The notes under the pieces were generated by a model. That model was not told the origin of the DNA. It did no database searches and saw nothing but the letters and a program-made list of their open reading frames with translations. The position numbers were made by a program, and so were the translations under genes. 64,000 nucleotides of DNA from the NCBI GenBank assembly GCA_021792405.1, contig JAJYUU010000002.1:1-64000 (forward strand), given 5' to 3'. This stretch comes from Actinomycetes bacterium. GTDB lineage: Bacteria; Actinomycetota; Actinomycetes; Streptosporangiales; Streptosporangiaceae. Numbering within the stretch: the stretch's first letter is position 1; the number at the start of each line of letters is the position of its first letter. This document shows, piece after piece, positions 32,431 through 40,424 of this stretch.

Positions 32431-33371
32431 TCCCCCGCCTGCTCGCGCAGCTGGCGGTCCAGCTGCTCGGTCACGTAGCCGATAGCCTCTGCGCTGCCCG
32501 GCAGCAGCCCGACCATGGTGAAGAAGCCGTGCATCTGACCGGCGAACCGGCGCTGCTCGACCGGCACGCCCGCGGCCCGGAGCCGGCCGGCGTAGGCCTC
32601 CCCTTCGGCGCGCAGCGGATCGTGCTCGGCCGTCAGCACGATCGCCGGCGCGAGTCCCGACAGGTCAGTGGCGCGGTTCGGGGACGCGTCCGGGTTGAGG
32701 CGGCTCACCGGGTCGGGGGCGTAGTGGTCCCAGAACCACACCATCGACTCGCGCGTCAGCAGCAGCTGGTTCTCCGGGTCGGTGTAGGTGTCGGTATCCA
32801 GGTCGGCGTCGGTGACCGGGTAGACGAGCACCTGGCTGGCGATCTTAGGGCGGCCGGCGTCCCGCGCCTTCTGCGCGGCGACTGCGGCCAGGTTCCCGCC
32901 GGCACTGTCACCCATCACCACCAGGGGAACGGGCGTTCCGGCGATCTCGCTCATATGCTCGTCCGCCCATTGCAGCGCGGTCCAGGCGTCGTCGGCTGCT
33001 GCCGGGTACCTATGCTCGGGCGCCAGCCGGTAATCGACGTTGACTACCGCGGCGTGCAGCATGTTGGCCAGTTTGCGGGTCAGGTGGTCGGACTCCTCGA
33101 TGTTGCCGATCACCCAGCCGCCGCCGTGGTAGTAGACCACGAGCGCGCGGATCTCGCCGTCGGGCACCAGCACCCGCAGCGTGATGTGGCCGCCGCCGGG
33201 CACCGGGACCTGCTCGTCGTAGGATTTTCCTACCTCGGGACCGGGCCCGAACAAGTCGCGCAGCGCGGCGGTGAAGCCGCGAGCTTCCTCAGGCGTCATC
33301 TCATGCAGCGGCTTGGCGCCGCTGTCGGCTAGCTGGCTGAGGAAACCCGCCGTCGCTTCGTCGATCGCCAT
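32427..33371 (-). CDS. Alpha/beta hydrolase, hormone-sensitive-lipase family
   Basis: Starting at the ATG complementary to 33369-33371 (GGAGG upstream) gives 314 residues. HSL-family marks are clear: oxyanion motif YYHGGGWVIGN, nucleophile serine in VVMGDSAGGNLA, the acid in LTAEHDPLRAEG, and the histidine in AGQMHGFFTM. DYRLAPEHRYPAA is the usual family stretch. It hydrolyses small acyl esters in the cytoplasm. The coupled remnant of a Baeyer-Villiger-type monooxygenase suggests its original task was to open the ester or lactone made by that enzyme. It may now serve another ester. Confidence 0.92.
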   Translation of the reverse strand: MAIDEATAGFLSQLADSGAKPLHEMTPEEARGFTAALRDLFGPGPEVGKSYDEQVPVPGGGHITLRVLVPDGEIRALVVYYHGGGWVIGNIEESDHLTRKLANMLHAAVVNVDYRLAPEHRYPAAADDAWTALQWADEHMSEIAGTPVPLVVMGDSAGGNLAAVAAQKARDAGRPKIASQVLVYPVTDADLDTDTYTDPENQLLLTRESMVWFWDHYAPDPVSRLNPDASPNRATDLSGLAPAIVLTAEHDPLRAEGEAYAGRLRAAGVPVEQRRFAGQMHGFFTMVGLLPGSAEAIGYVTEQLDRQLREQAGE

Positions 33372-33572
33372 GCTTGCTGCCTCCGCGGTTCGTCGCGTGC
33401 TGATCCCGGACTGGCGGCCCGGCGGAAGCACTGGCAGCGGCGATGGTGCGGTGCGGCCGCCCAGCCCTGGCCCGCCCTGGCCCGCCCTCTGGCGACGGTA
33501 CTACCGCCTGCTACCGCCAGCAATAGCCGCCCGCCGGGGCCGCAAGCGGCTGCGGCAACCCTGGGCTTCGGC

Positions 33573-35024
33573 CTAGCCAGGAGGGGCGAGCGTCAGTGCG
33601 GGTGCACAGTCCGGCAGCCTCGCGGCGTGGCCGGTGGCTGACTCGAAGGCGCGGGCTACCGTGAGCAGGTCCCAGTCGCCCCGGCGGCAGCCGACCAGCT
33701 GCAGCCCGACCGGCAGGCCCGTCCGGGTGAAACCCGCGGGCACGCTGATGGCCGGCAGGCCGGTGGCCGAGATCAGGTAGCACGACGCCATCCAGTCCAG
33801 GTACGTCCGCAGCGGCTGGCCGTTGATCTCGTGCACCCAGTCGAGTGTCACGTCGAACGGCGCGACCTGGGTGACCGGGCAGGCAAGTACGTCAAAGTCG
33901 GCGAAGAACGCGCTGATCCGCTCGGCCAGCCCGGCGCGCAGCACTGTCGCCCGGCTGAGGTCGGCGGTGGCGAGCTCGAGGCCGCGCTGGGTGTTCCAGC
34001 TGACGTTCGGGCCGACCAGGTCCGGATGCCCGGCCACCAGCCCGGCGCGGAACGTCGCGAAGGCGAAGGCCCGGAAGGTGCGGAACACCTCGTCGGCACC
34101 GGCCAGGTCGGGCGTGGCGTCGGTGACGCTGCCGCCAAGTCCGGCCAGGACGTGCCGCGCGGGAGCGAGCGCCTCGAGCACGTCGGGCTCGACCGGCAGG
34201 CCGAGATCGGGACTCCAGGCGATCCGCAGCCCGGTCAGATCCCGGTCGAGCAGCGTGCCGATCTGCGCGGGGCTGGCTATCGCCGGCGGCGGCTGGTCCA
34301 GGGCCAGCGGAACCCGCGGGTCGGGGCCGGCCAGGACAGTCAGCAGCAGCGCCGTGTCCGCGACCGTGCGTCCCATTGGCCCGGCCACCGCGAACTGGTC
34401 GGCGACATCGGCCAGCGGCCAGTCCGGCACCCGGCCCGGGCTCGGGCGCAGCCCGACGACGTTGCAGAAACTGGCCGGGTTGCGCAGCGATCCGCCCAGG
34501 TCACTGCCGTCGGCCAGGGCGACGAAGCGGGCAGCGAGCGCGGCCGCCGCGCCGCCACTGCTGCCGCCAGCGCTACGGCCCAGCTGATAAGGGTTGCGGG
34601 TGGCGCCGAACACCGGGTTGACGGTGTGCGAGCCGGCGCCGAACTCCGGCACGTTGGTCTTGCCCAGGCTGATCGCCCCCGCCCGCGCCATCCGCTGCAC
34701 GACGAGCGCGTCGCGCTGCGGCACGTTGCTCGCGAACAACGGCGAGCCGTAGGTCGTCCGGACGCCCGCGGTGTCGGCCAGGTCCTTGTGCGCCACCGGC
34801 AGCCCGTGCAGCAGGCCCAGCGGGCCGCCGCGGGCGGCCGTCTCGTCGGCTTCGGCGGCCCGTGCCATCGCCGCCTCGAACGTGCGGGTGACGATGGCGT
34901 TGATGGCCGGGTCGAACGCCTCGATGCGGGCGATGTGCGCCGAGATCACCTCGCGTGCCGACACCTCACGGCGGCGCAGCAGCTCAGCAAGCGCGACGGC
35001 ATCCTGCAGGCACAGATCGGTCAC
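33573..35024 (-). CDS. Amidase (amidase signature family)
   Basis: This 483-residue protein starts at a GTG. The Ser-cisSer-Lys triad is readable: lysine in LPVAHKDLADTAG, the serine-rich GRSAGGSSGGAAAALAA, and the nucleophile region DGSDLGGSLRNPASFCNVVGLRPS. It cleaves an unidentified amide to acid and ammonia. It lies 41 bp downstream of the ureC-like gene on the same strand and may form one nitrogen-releasing operon with it. It does not have the fused biotin domains of urea amidolyase. It is not GatA-like in context. Confidence 0.92.
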   Translation of the reverse strand: MTDLCLQDAVALAELLRRREVSAREVISAHIARIEAFDPAINAIVTRTFEAAMARAAEADETAARGGPLGLLHGLPVAHKDLADTAGVRTTYGSPLFASNVPQRDALVVQRMARAGAISLGKTNVPEFGAGSHTVNPVFGATRNPYQLGRSAGGSSGGAAAALAARFVALADGSDLGGSLRNPASFCNVVGLRPSPGRVPDWPLADVADQFAVAGPMGRTVADTALLLTVLAGPDPRVPLALDQPPPAIASPAQIGTLLDRDLTGLRIAWSPDLGLPVEPDVLEALAPARHVLAGLGGSVTDATPDLAGADEVFRTFRAFAFATFRAGLVAGHPDLVGPNVSWNTQRGLELATADLSRATVLRAGLAERISAFFADFDVLACPVTQVAPFDVTLDWVHEINGQPLRTYLDWMASCYLISATGLPAISVPAGFTRTGLPVGLQLVGCRRGDWDLLTVARAFESATGHAARLPDCAPALTLAPPG

Positions 35025-35065
35025 GCAGCCACCGTAGACGAATGCTGGCCGGGCAGGTACTGGTG

Positions 35066-36802
35066 TCAGGCGAGCAGGTACCGGCGGGACATCGGCACGG
35101 TGGCGGCCGGCGGCGCTGCCAGTATCCGGCCTCCCAGGCTGACAGTGCCATCGGCCGGGTCGACATCGACCTGCGGACAGGCGCGCCCGGCGATCAGGTC
35201 GCCCCGCCGGACCGAGCGCGTGCCGTGCACTGCGGCGAAGCGCCGTCTGCTGCCGATCTTGCCGGCGACGCCGTCGTCCAGTGCCGCTTGCGAGACGAAG
35301 GTCACCGAGAGGGAGGGCGGCGCGTTACCCAGGCCGCCCCAGTGGGCACCGTAGCGGCGCGGCTCGGCGCCCTCAACCGACGCGTTTCCCTCGCCGATGG
35401 CGCCCCAGGCGAAGTGGCCGGATTTCAGGATCAGCTCCGGGCGCACGCCGAAGAAGGCAGGACGCCAGAGGACGATGTCGGCCAGCCTTCCGGGTGCCAG
35501 CGTGCCGACCTCGGCCGCGATCCCGTGCGTCAGCGCCGGCTCGATCGTGTACTTGGCGAGGTAGCGCAGGATGCGCTCGTTGTCGTCGGGGCCCAGGCCA
35601 TCGTCGCGCAGTGAGCCTGGCCGCCGCGGGGCTAGCCGCGCGACGGCGGGGCCGTCCGGCCAGCCTGCCCCGGCCTCGGTCGCCCGCCACGCCTTCATGG
35701 CATGGGCGAGCTGCCAGGTGCGGCGCACGGTCTCGCCGATCCGGCCCATTCCCTGGGAGTCGCTGTTGATGATGGCGATCGCGCCGAGGTCGTGCAGTGG
35801 CCCTTCGGCAGCCATCGTCGGCGGATGCACCCGCTCGGCCGCCAGGAGGCGGTCGCCCGGGTCGGTTCCGGAGCCGCCGTGCACGGCGATGATCATCTCG
35901 GGGTGCTCGGCGGCGGCGTGCAGGCCGTACGGGATGGTCGGCGTGGTCGACGAGCAGATGACGTTCGGCTCGCGGACGAGACCAATCAGGTCCGGAATGT
36001 GCCCGCCGCCGGAGCCCTCGACGTGGTAGGCGTGAATGGCGCGGCCGCCGATCGCGGCGACAGTGTCCTGCAGCTCGCACGACTCGTTGAGCCCGTCGGT
36101 GTGCAGCGCGACTGCGACGTCGTGGGAGTCGGCGAGGCGCAGCACCCCGTCGACGATCTCCGGGTAGGCTCCCCAGTCTTCGTGGATCTTGAGGCCGACG
36201 GCGCCTGCCGTCAGCACCCTCTCGAGCGCCGCGGGCGCCTCGGTTCTCGCGCTGGCCTGCAGTCCGAGGTTGACCGGCAGCTGCTCGAACGCGCGGAGCG
36301 TGGCGCTCATCGCGGCCGGCGGTTCCTCGAAGCCGGCGGTGATCAGGGTGGTGACTCCGGCGCTGAGCGCGACCGGGACCAGCCGCGGCGTGATGAGGTG
36401 GACGTGCGAGTCGACGGCGCCCGCGGTGGCGATGAGCCCGTAACCCATGATCGGCAGCGTGTTCGGCCCGATCGTCATGTCCACGCCGGCCGTGATGTCG
36501 GGGTTCCCGGCCCGGCCGATGCCCACGATGCGCCCGCCGGAGATGCCGATGCTGGCCTTCACCACGCCGAGCAGCGGATCAACGACGAGTACGCCGGCGA
36601 TCAGCACGTCAAGCTCGCTCGCGGAGGTCGCGCTGTCCTGCTGCGTCATCCGGGACCGGATGTTCTTGGCGTACCCCCAGATCGGCTCGTCACCGTAGCC
36701 GACGTCGTCGGCTTCCACCCGCAGCCACAGATCGGTGTCCGCGAGACGGACGCGGTCACCGGTCGTCGGGCCGAACCTCAGGCTGTAGGCATCCTGGCGC
36801 AT
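35066..36802 (-). CDS. ureC: Urease alpha-subunit-like protein, non-canonical active-site flap
   Basis: This 578-residue protein matches UreC over its length. Metal and lysine motifs are present: DSHVHLITPR (two nickel histidines), GLKIHEDWG (the lysine carbamylated in urease, and a histidine), ALHTDGLNES, AYHVEGSGGGHIPDL, and the metal aspartate in INSDSQGMGRIGE. The mobile flap differs: where urease has MVCHHLD, this protein reads IIAVHGGSG, so the flap cysteine is lost and only one histidine remains. It lacks neighbouring accessory genes (ureD/E/F/G). It may be a slow urease, hydrolyse another amide, or borrow accessory proteins from elsewhere. Confidence 0.85.
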   Translation of the reverse strand: MRQDAYSLRFGPTTGDRVRLADTDLWLRVEADDVGYGDEPIWGYAKNIRSRMTQQDSATSASELDVLIAGVLVVDPLLGVVKASIGISGGRIVGIGRAGNPDITAGVDMTIGPNTLPIMGYGLIATAGAVDSHVHLITPRLVPVALSAGVTTLITAGFEEPPAAMSATLRAFEQLPVNLGLQASARTEAPAALERVLTAGAVGLKIHEDWGAYPEIVDGVLRLADSHDVAVALHTDGLNESCELQDTVAAIGGRAIHAYHVEGSGGGHIPDLIGLVREPNVICSSTTPTIPYGLHAAAEHPEMIIAVHGGSGTDPGDRLLAAERVHPPTMAAEGPLHDLGAIAIINSDSQGMGRIGETVRRTWQLAHAMKAWRATEAGAGWPDGPAVARLAPRRPGSLRDDGLGPDDNERILRYLAKYTIEPALTHGIAAEVGTLAPGRLADIVLWRPAFFGVRPELILKSGHFAWGAIGEGNASVEGAEPRRYGAHWGGLGNAPPSLSVTFVSQAALDDGVAGKIGSRRRFAAVHGTRSVRRGDLIAGRACPQVDVDPADGTVSLGGRILAAPPAATVPMSRRYLLA

Positions 36803-36813
36803 GCCGGCCCTGC

Positions 36814-37434
36814 TCAGGACGGCCCGGCGACGGTGGTCACGGACTCGGAGCCGAAGGGCACGAGGTTGACCTCCTTGGTCTCGCCGGGCGCCCAGCGAAC
36901 CGACGCGCCGGCCGGTATGTCCAGCCGGTAACCTGCCGCCGCGGCGCGGTCGAACTCGAGCCGGGCGTTGACGCGCCAGAACGGGTAATGCGACGACACC
37001 CGGATCGGCTTGGCCGAGGAACTGGTCACCCGGATCCGCAGCCCGGGCTGACCCGGGGTGAGCGGGATCTCACCGGCGGGCACCCGGATCTCGCCCGGCC
37101 GGCCGATGTCTCCTGGCTGACTGGCAGGGCCGGGGCCGACCGGGTCGCGCAGTACTGCCAGGCGCATCCCGTCCTCGAGCAGTACTTCGATCCTGATCTC
37201 CGCTACCAGGGCAGGCACCCCGTCCAGCACCTCGTCCGGCCCGACGGCTGACCGGCCGGCCGCGAGAACGGCGTCAAGCGACGCGCCCGCCCGGGCAGCG
37301 CGGTGCATCTCGTCGCAGATCAGCGCGGTCGCCTCCGGCGCATTGAGCTTGATGCCGTCGCCTCGGGTGCGGCGGGCCAGCTCGGCGGCCGCGAAGATGC
37401 GCAGCCGGTCTTCCTCGGTCGGGCTCAGGTACAT
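36814..37434 (-). CDS. ureAB: Fused urease gamma-beta subunit
   Basis: The start is the ATG complementary to 37432-37434, giving 206 residues; the track ORF is extended 347 codons upstream without support. The first ~95 residues are UreA-like (MYLSPTEEDRLRIFAAAELARRTRGDGIKLNAPEATALICDEMHRAAR). The rest are UreB-like (GEIRVPAGEIPLTPGQPGLRIRVTSSSAKPIRVSSHYPFWRVNARLEFDR, and RWAPGETKEVNLVPFGS). Gamma-beta fusions are known in several bacteria, including actinomycetes. It sits 11 bp upstream of ureC, so they form a complex from one mRNA. Confidence 0.9.
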   Translation of the reverse strand: MYLSPTEEDRLRIFAAAELARRTRGDGIKLNAPEATALICDEMHRAARAGASLDAVLAAGRSAVGPDEVLDGVPALVAEIRIEVLLEDGMRLAVLRDPVGPGPASQPGDIGRPGEIRVPAGEIPLTPGQPGLRIRVTSSSAKPIRVSSHYPFWRVNARLEFDRAAAAGYRLDIPAGASVRWAPGETKEVNLVPFGSESVTTVAGPS

Positions 37435-37503
37435 GCCACTCCTGGCTGTCGCCGCTGACGCGCTCGCCCTGAGTTTAGGACGGCCAGCAGGCACAATGAC
37501 GCC

Positions 37504-38424
37504 ATGCAGGTCATGTCTGTTACCGGCCCGGTCGAGGTGTCCGACCTCGGAGTCGTGCTGCCGCACGAGCACGTGTTCGCTGACCTGGTCCGGGAGTACC
37601 GGGGTACCGGGCTGCTCAACGACGAGCACCTGGCGCGCCAGGAACTCGGCTTGCTGCGCGAGGCGGGCGGGCAGACCCTGGTCGACCTGACGCTGGACGA
37701 AATCGGGCGGGATCCCGCCGCGCTCGAGCGGGTTGCCAGGGCGTCCGGGGTCACGATCATCATGGGCTGCGGCCATTACCGGGATCCGTACCTGAACCGC
37801 GAGTGGTTCGACCGGCATGCCGTCGATGCCATCGCGGAGCAGATGGTCGCGGACATCGAGGAAGGCGTGGGCCAGACCGGTGTCCGGGCCGGGGTCATCG
37901 GCGAAATAGGCGCCGACAAATGGTACATCTCGGCGGCCGAGGAGCGGTCCTTCCGGGCGGCGGCCCGCGCGCATCTGCGGACCGGGCTGACGATCAGCAC
38001 GCACGCGGCCCGGTGGCCGGTCGGCCTGGAGCAACTGCGACTGCTCGGCGAGGAGGGCGTGGACCCGCGGCGGGTCATCGTCGGTCACGCGGACACGGTC
38101 CCCATCCCGGACTACCACCTTGCGCTCGCCCGGCAGGGCAGCTATGTCTCCTTCGACTCGATCGGCACCGGCACCCCTTACGACCTGCGCCGGGCCGTGG
38201 ACTACGTGCTGGCGCTGGTGCGGGCCGGTTTCGGTGCCCAGGTGCTGTTGTCGCACGATGTCTTCCTGCGCGGGCACCTGCGGGCTGACGGCGGCCCTGG
38301 CTACGGCTACCTGCTGACCGACTTCCTGCCGCTGCTCATCGACGCCGGGCTTGACCGCCAGGAAGCGCAGCGCCTGGTGACGGCCAACCCGGTAGCCGCG
38401 CTGACTGGCGGCACTCACGGTTAG
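37504..38424 (+). CDS. Phosphotriesterase-family metal hydrolase
   Basis: This 306-residue amidohydrolase-fold protein shows the full binuclear metal set of the phosphotriesterase family. The motifs are LPHEHVFAD (HxH), a bridging glutamate in VIGEIGADKW where phosphotriesterase has carbamylated lysine, THAARW, VGHADTVP, and the final aspartate in LLSHDVF. Homologues are lactonases or esterases rather than true organophosphatases. It is transcribed divergently from the urease genes with a 69-bp spacer. Substrate unknown. Confidence 0.88.
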   Translation: MQVMSVTGPVEVSDLGVVLPHEHVFADLVREYRGTGLLNDEHLARQELGLLREAGGQTLVDLTLDEIGRDPAALERVARASGVTIIMGCGHYRDPYLNREWFDRHAVDAIAEQMVADIEEGVGQTGVRAGVIGEIGADKWYISAAEERSFRAAARAHLRTGLTISTHAARWPVGLEQLRLLGEEGVDPRRVIVGHADTVPIPDYHLALARQGSYVSFDSIGTGTPYDLRRAVDYVLALVRAGFGAQVLLSHDVFLRGHLRADGGPGYGYLLTDFLPLLIDAGLDRQEAQRLVTANPVAALTGGTHG

Positions 38425-38646
38425 CGGCTCAGTCGCCCGGCGTACCCGCGGCACAAGGGCACAGCGGGCATGCACAGCGGCACCCGGACGCTGAATCTGG
38501 TCCTCCGCGGGACCATTGCTATGCAGAAGTCACGCTGTTAACTTGGAAATCCGGTCCCGGAATCGTGCGAACTAAAAGAGAACCTGAGGCAAGGCGGAGA
38601 ACCGGCAATCGCGCCTCGCGGGGCGCTGCCGGGGAAGGGGTGCGCG

Positions 38647-40395
38647 GTGGCCGAAGGCGCCGTTCCCAGCGGACAGTCGGCAGCCCCATCACCAGGCGGG
38701 GCAAGCCTGTTCGTTCGGCAGTCATCCGGGTTGGTGCGCGAGGTCAGCGTCCTCAACGCGCTGTTCTATAACACGGCCGCGTTCATCGGAACCGGGGTCG
38801 GCTGGTACACGGCGTTCTACGGGCTGGCGTTCCTGCCGGTCGGGCTGCTCGGCCCGTTCTCCACCTACGGCTGGGCGGCCATCATCACCGCGTGCTTCGG
38901 CGTCCTGCTCGCGCTGATCTTCTCATCGCTGGCCACGGTCATGCCCCGGTCCGGCGGTGACTACGTGTTCACCAGCCGGTTCATCCCGAAAGCCGGGCCG
39001 TTCCTGGGGTGGCTAGAAGGCTTCACGCTGTGCTTCGCCTCGCTTGCCGTCATCGCGTTCGAGATCCCGGTCGTACTGCGCAACCTGCAGATCGACGGGC
39101 TGATCGTCTGGGTTGGCACCGGCTCCTCGTTCTTCAAGAGCGCCGACAACTGGTTCAGCCAGGGCGGCTCCATCACCGAGTGGCCAGGCTTCATCGCCAG
39201 CCTGGTTGTCCTGCTGCTGGTGGTGATCGTCGTCATCCAGCCCACCCGCAGGCTGCATCGCATCGTCACGGTGCTAGCGGCGGCCGGCGTCGCTGCGGCC
39301 CTCCTGATGTTCTTCGCGGGGCTGCCGCTCATCAGCCCGTCGCACCTGGACGCGAACCTGCCGCGCTACACCGGCATGACGGTGGCGCAGATCCAGAAGG
39401 CGGCCGACACCTACGGCGTCGCCGGGCACGGCGTGAGTTTCGTTCCGTCAACGCTGTCGATCTTCGTCTTCCTGGTGCTGTTCAATTACATCGGTTTCCA
39501 GTACAGCGCCTACATCGCCGGCGAGGTGCGCGGCAACATCAAGCGCGGCATCATGATCGCGGTGCTGGGCGCGCTGTCCATCGGCGTCCTGCTGAACTCG
39601 GTGTACATCGACCTGCTGTCCCGGCGGCTTGGCTTCAAGCTCCAGCTCGGCTGGAGTGCGCTGTTCTGGTCCGGCAGCCCGAAGACGCCATTGGGCCAGC
39701 CGAATGCGGCGCCTTTGCTGGCCGCCATGTCGCGGCCCGGCGGCTGGATCCTGTTCCTGGTGATCAACTTCTTCGGCGGCATCCTGCCGTTCGTGCTGAT
39801 CCCGGTCTACATCAACTTCATGAGCCGGATAGTGCTGGCATGGGGCCTGGACCGGCAGGTGCCGAGCTGGTTCTGCAAGATCAACGAGCGGGTCCGCGCC
39901 CCGCTGAACGCGATCCTGACCCTGGTCGGCATCTCCGTGGTGCTGGTGGTCTTGGAGAACTTCTCCTTCCTGCCCGCCAGCGTGGCGCCGGGCGGCAAGC
40001 TGGACCTGGCCGGGTCGGCGTGGTTCAGCGGGCTATGTGCGCTGCTCGCCTGGCTCATGCCTGGCGTCAATGCCATCGTCGCCCCGTACACCCGGCCTGA
40101 CCTGCTTCGCAGCGCGCCGTGGCGAAGATGGCTACCGGTGATGGGTGCGGTGTGGCTGGCGTTCGGCGCGATTGTGTACTGGTATGCGGGCATCGATCCG
40201 ATCATTACCGCGATCAAGCACCTGCTCAAGCCTGGCTCATCGCAGAGCGTGCTGAGCTACCTGAACACCTCCGGCGTGACGTTCATGCTCGGCGTCGTGG
40301 TGATCGCCATCATCATCTACTGGATCCGCGACATCCAGAACCGGATAAACGGCATCGACTTGTCGCTGCTGTACAAGACCGTCCCGCCGGACTGA
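38647..40395 (+). CDS. APC-family amino acid/amine permease
   Basis: This 582-residue membrane protein starts at a GTG behind GGAAGGGG. It has about twelve hydrophobic helices and APC features such as ATVMPRSGGDYVFTSRFIPK after the second helix, and a central FLVLFNYIGFQYSAYIAGEVRGNIKRGI (helix 6 to loop). It is a cation- or exchange-driven importer of amino acids or related amines. The amidohydrolase starts 30 bp downstream, so the permease probably brings in the substrate of that enzyme. The ~220-bp spacer upstream carries no recognisable operator. Confidence 0.9.
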   Translation: MAEGAVPSGQSAAPSPGGASLFVRQSSGLVREVSVLNALFYNTAAFIGTGVGWYTAFYGLAFLPVGLLGPFSTYGWAAIITACFGVLLALIFSSLATVMPRSGGDYVFTSRFIPKAGPFLGWLEGFTLCFASLAVIAFEIPVVLRNLQIDGLIVWVGTGSSFFKSADNWFSQGGSITEWPGFIASLVVLLLVVIVVIQPTRRLHRIVTVLAAAGVAAALLMFFAGLPLISPSHLDANLPRYTGMTVAQIQKAADTYGVAGHGVSFVPSTLSIFVFLVLFNYIGFQYSAYIAGEVRGNIKRGIMIAVLGALSIGVLLNSVYIDLLSRRLGFKLQLGWSALFWSGSPKTPLGQPNAAPLLAAMSRPGGWILFLVINFFGGILPFVLIPVYINFMSRIVLAWGLDRQVPSWFCKINERVRAPLNAILTLVGISVVLVVLENFSFLPASVAPGGKLDLAGSAWFSGLCALLAWLMPGVNAIVAPYTRPDLLRSAPWRRWLPVMGAVWLAFGAIVYWYAGIDPIITAIKHLLKPGSSQSVLSYLNTSGVTFMLGVVVIAIIIYWIRDIQNRINGIDLSLLYKTVPPD

Positions 40396-40424
40396 GCCGG
40401 CGATCGCGTGGTGCCAGTAATCGC

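Noticed and set aside
36814-38475. 553-codon ORF extending the ureAB gene upstream
   Set aside because: The upstream part is antisense to the phosphotriesterase-like gene; the family N-terminus MYLSPTEEDRL begins at 37434.
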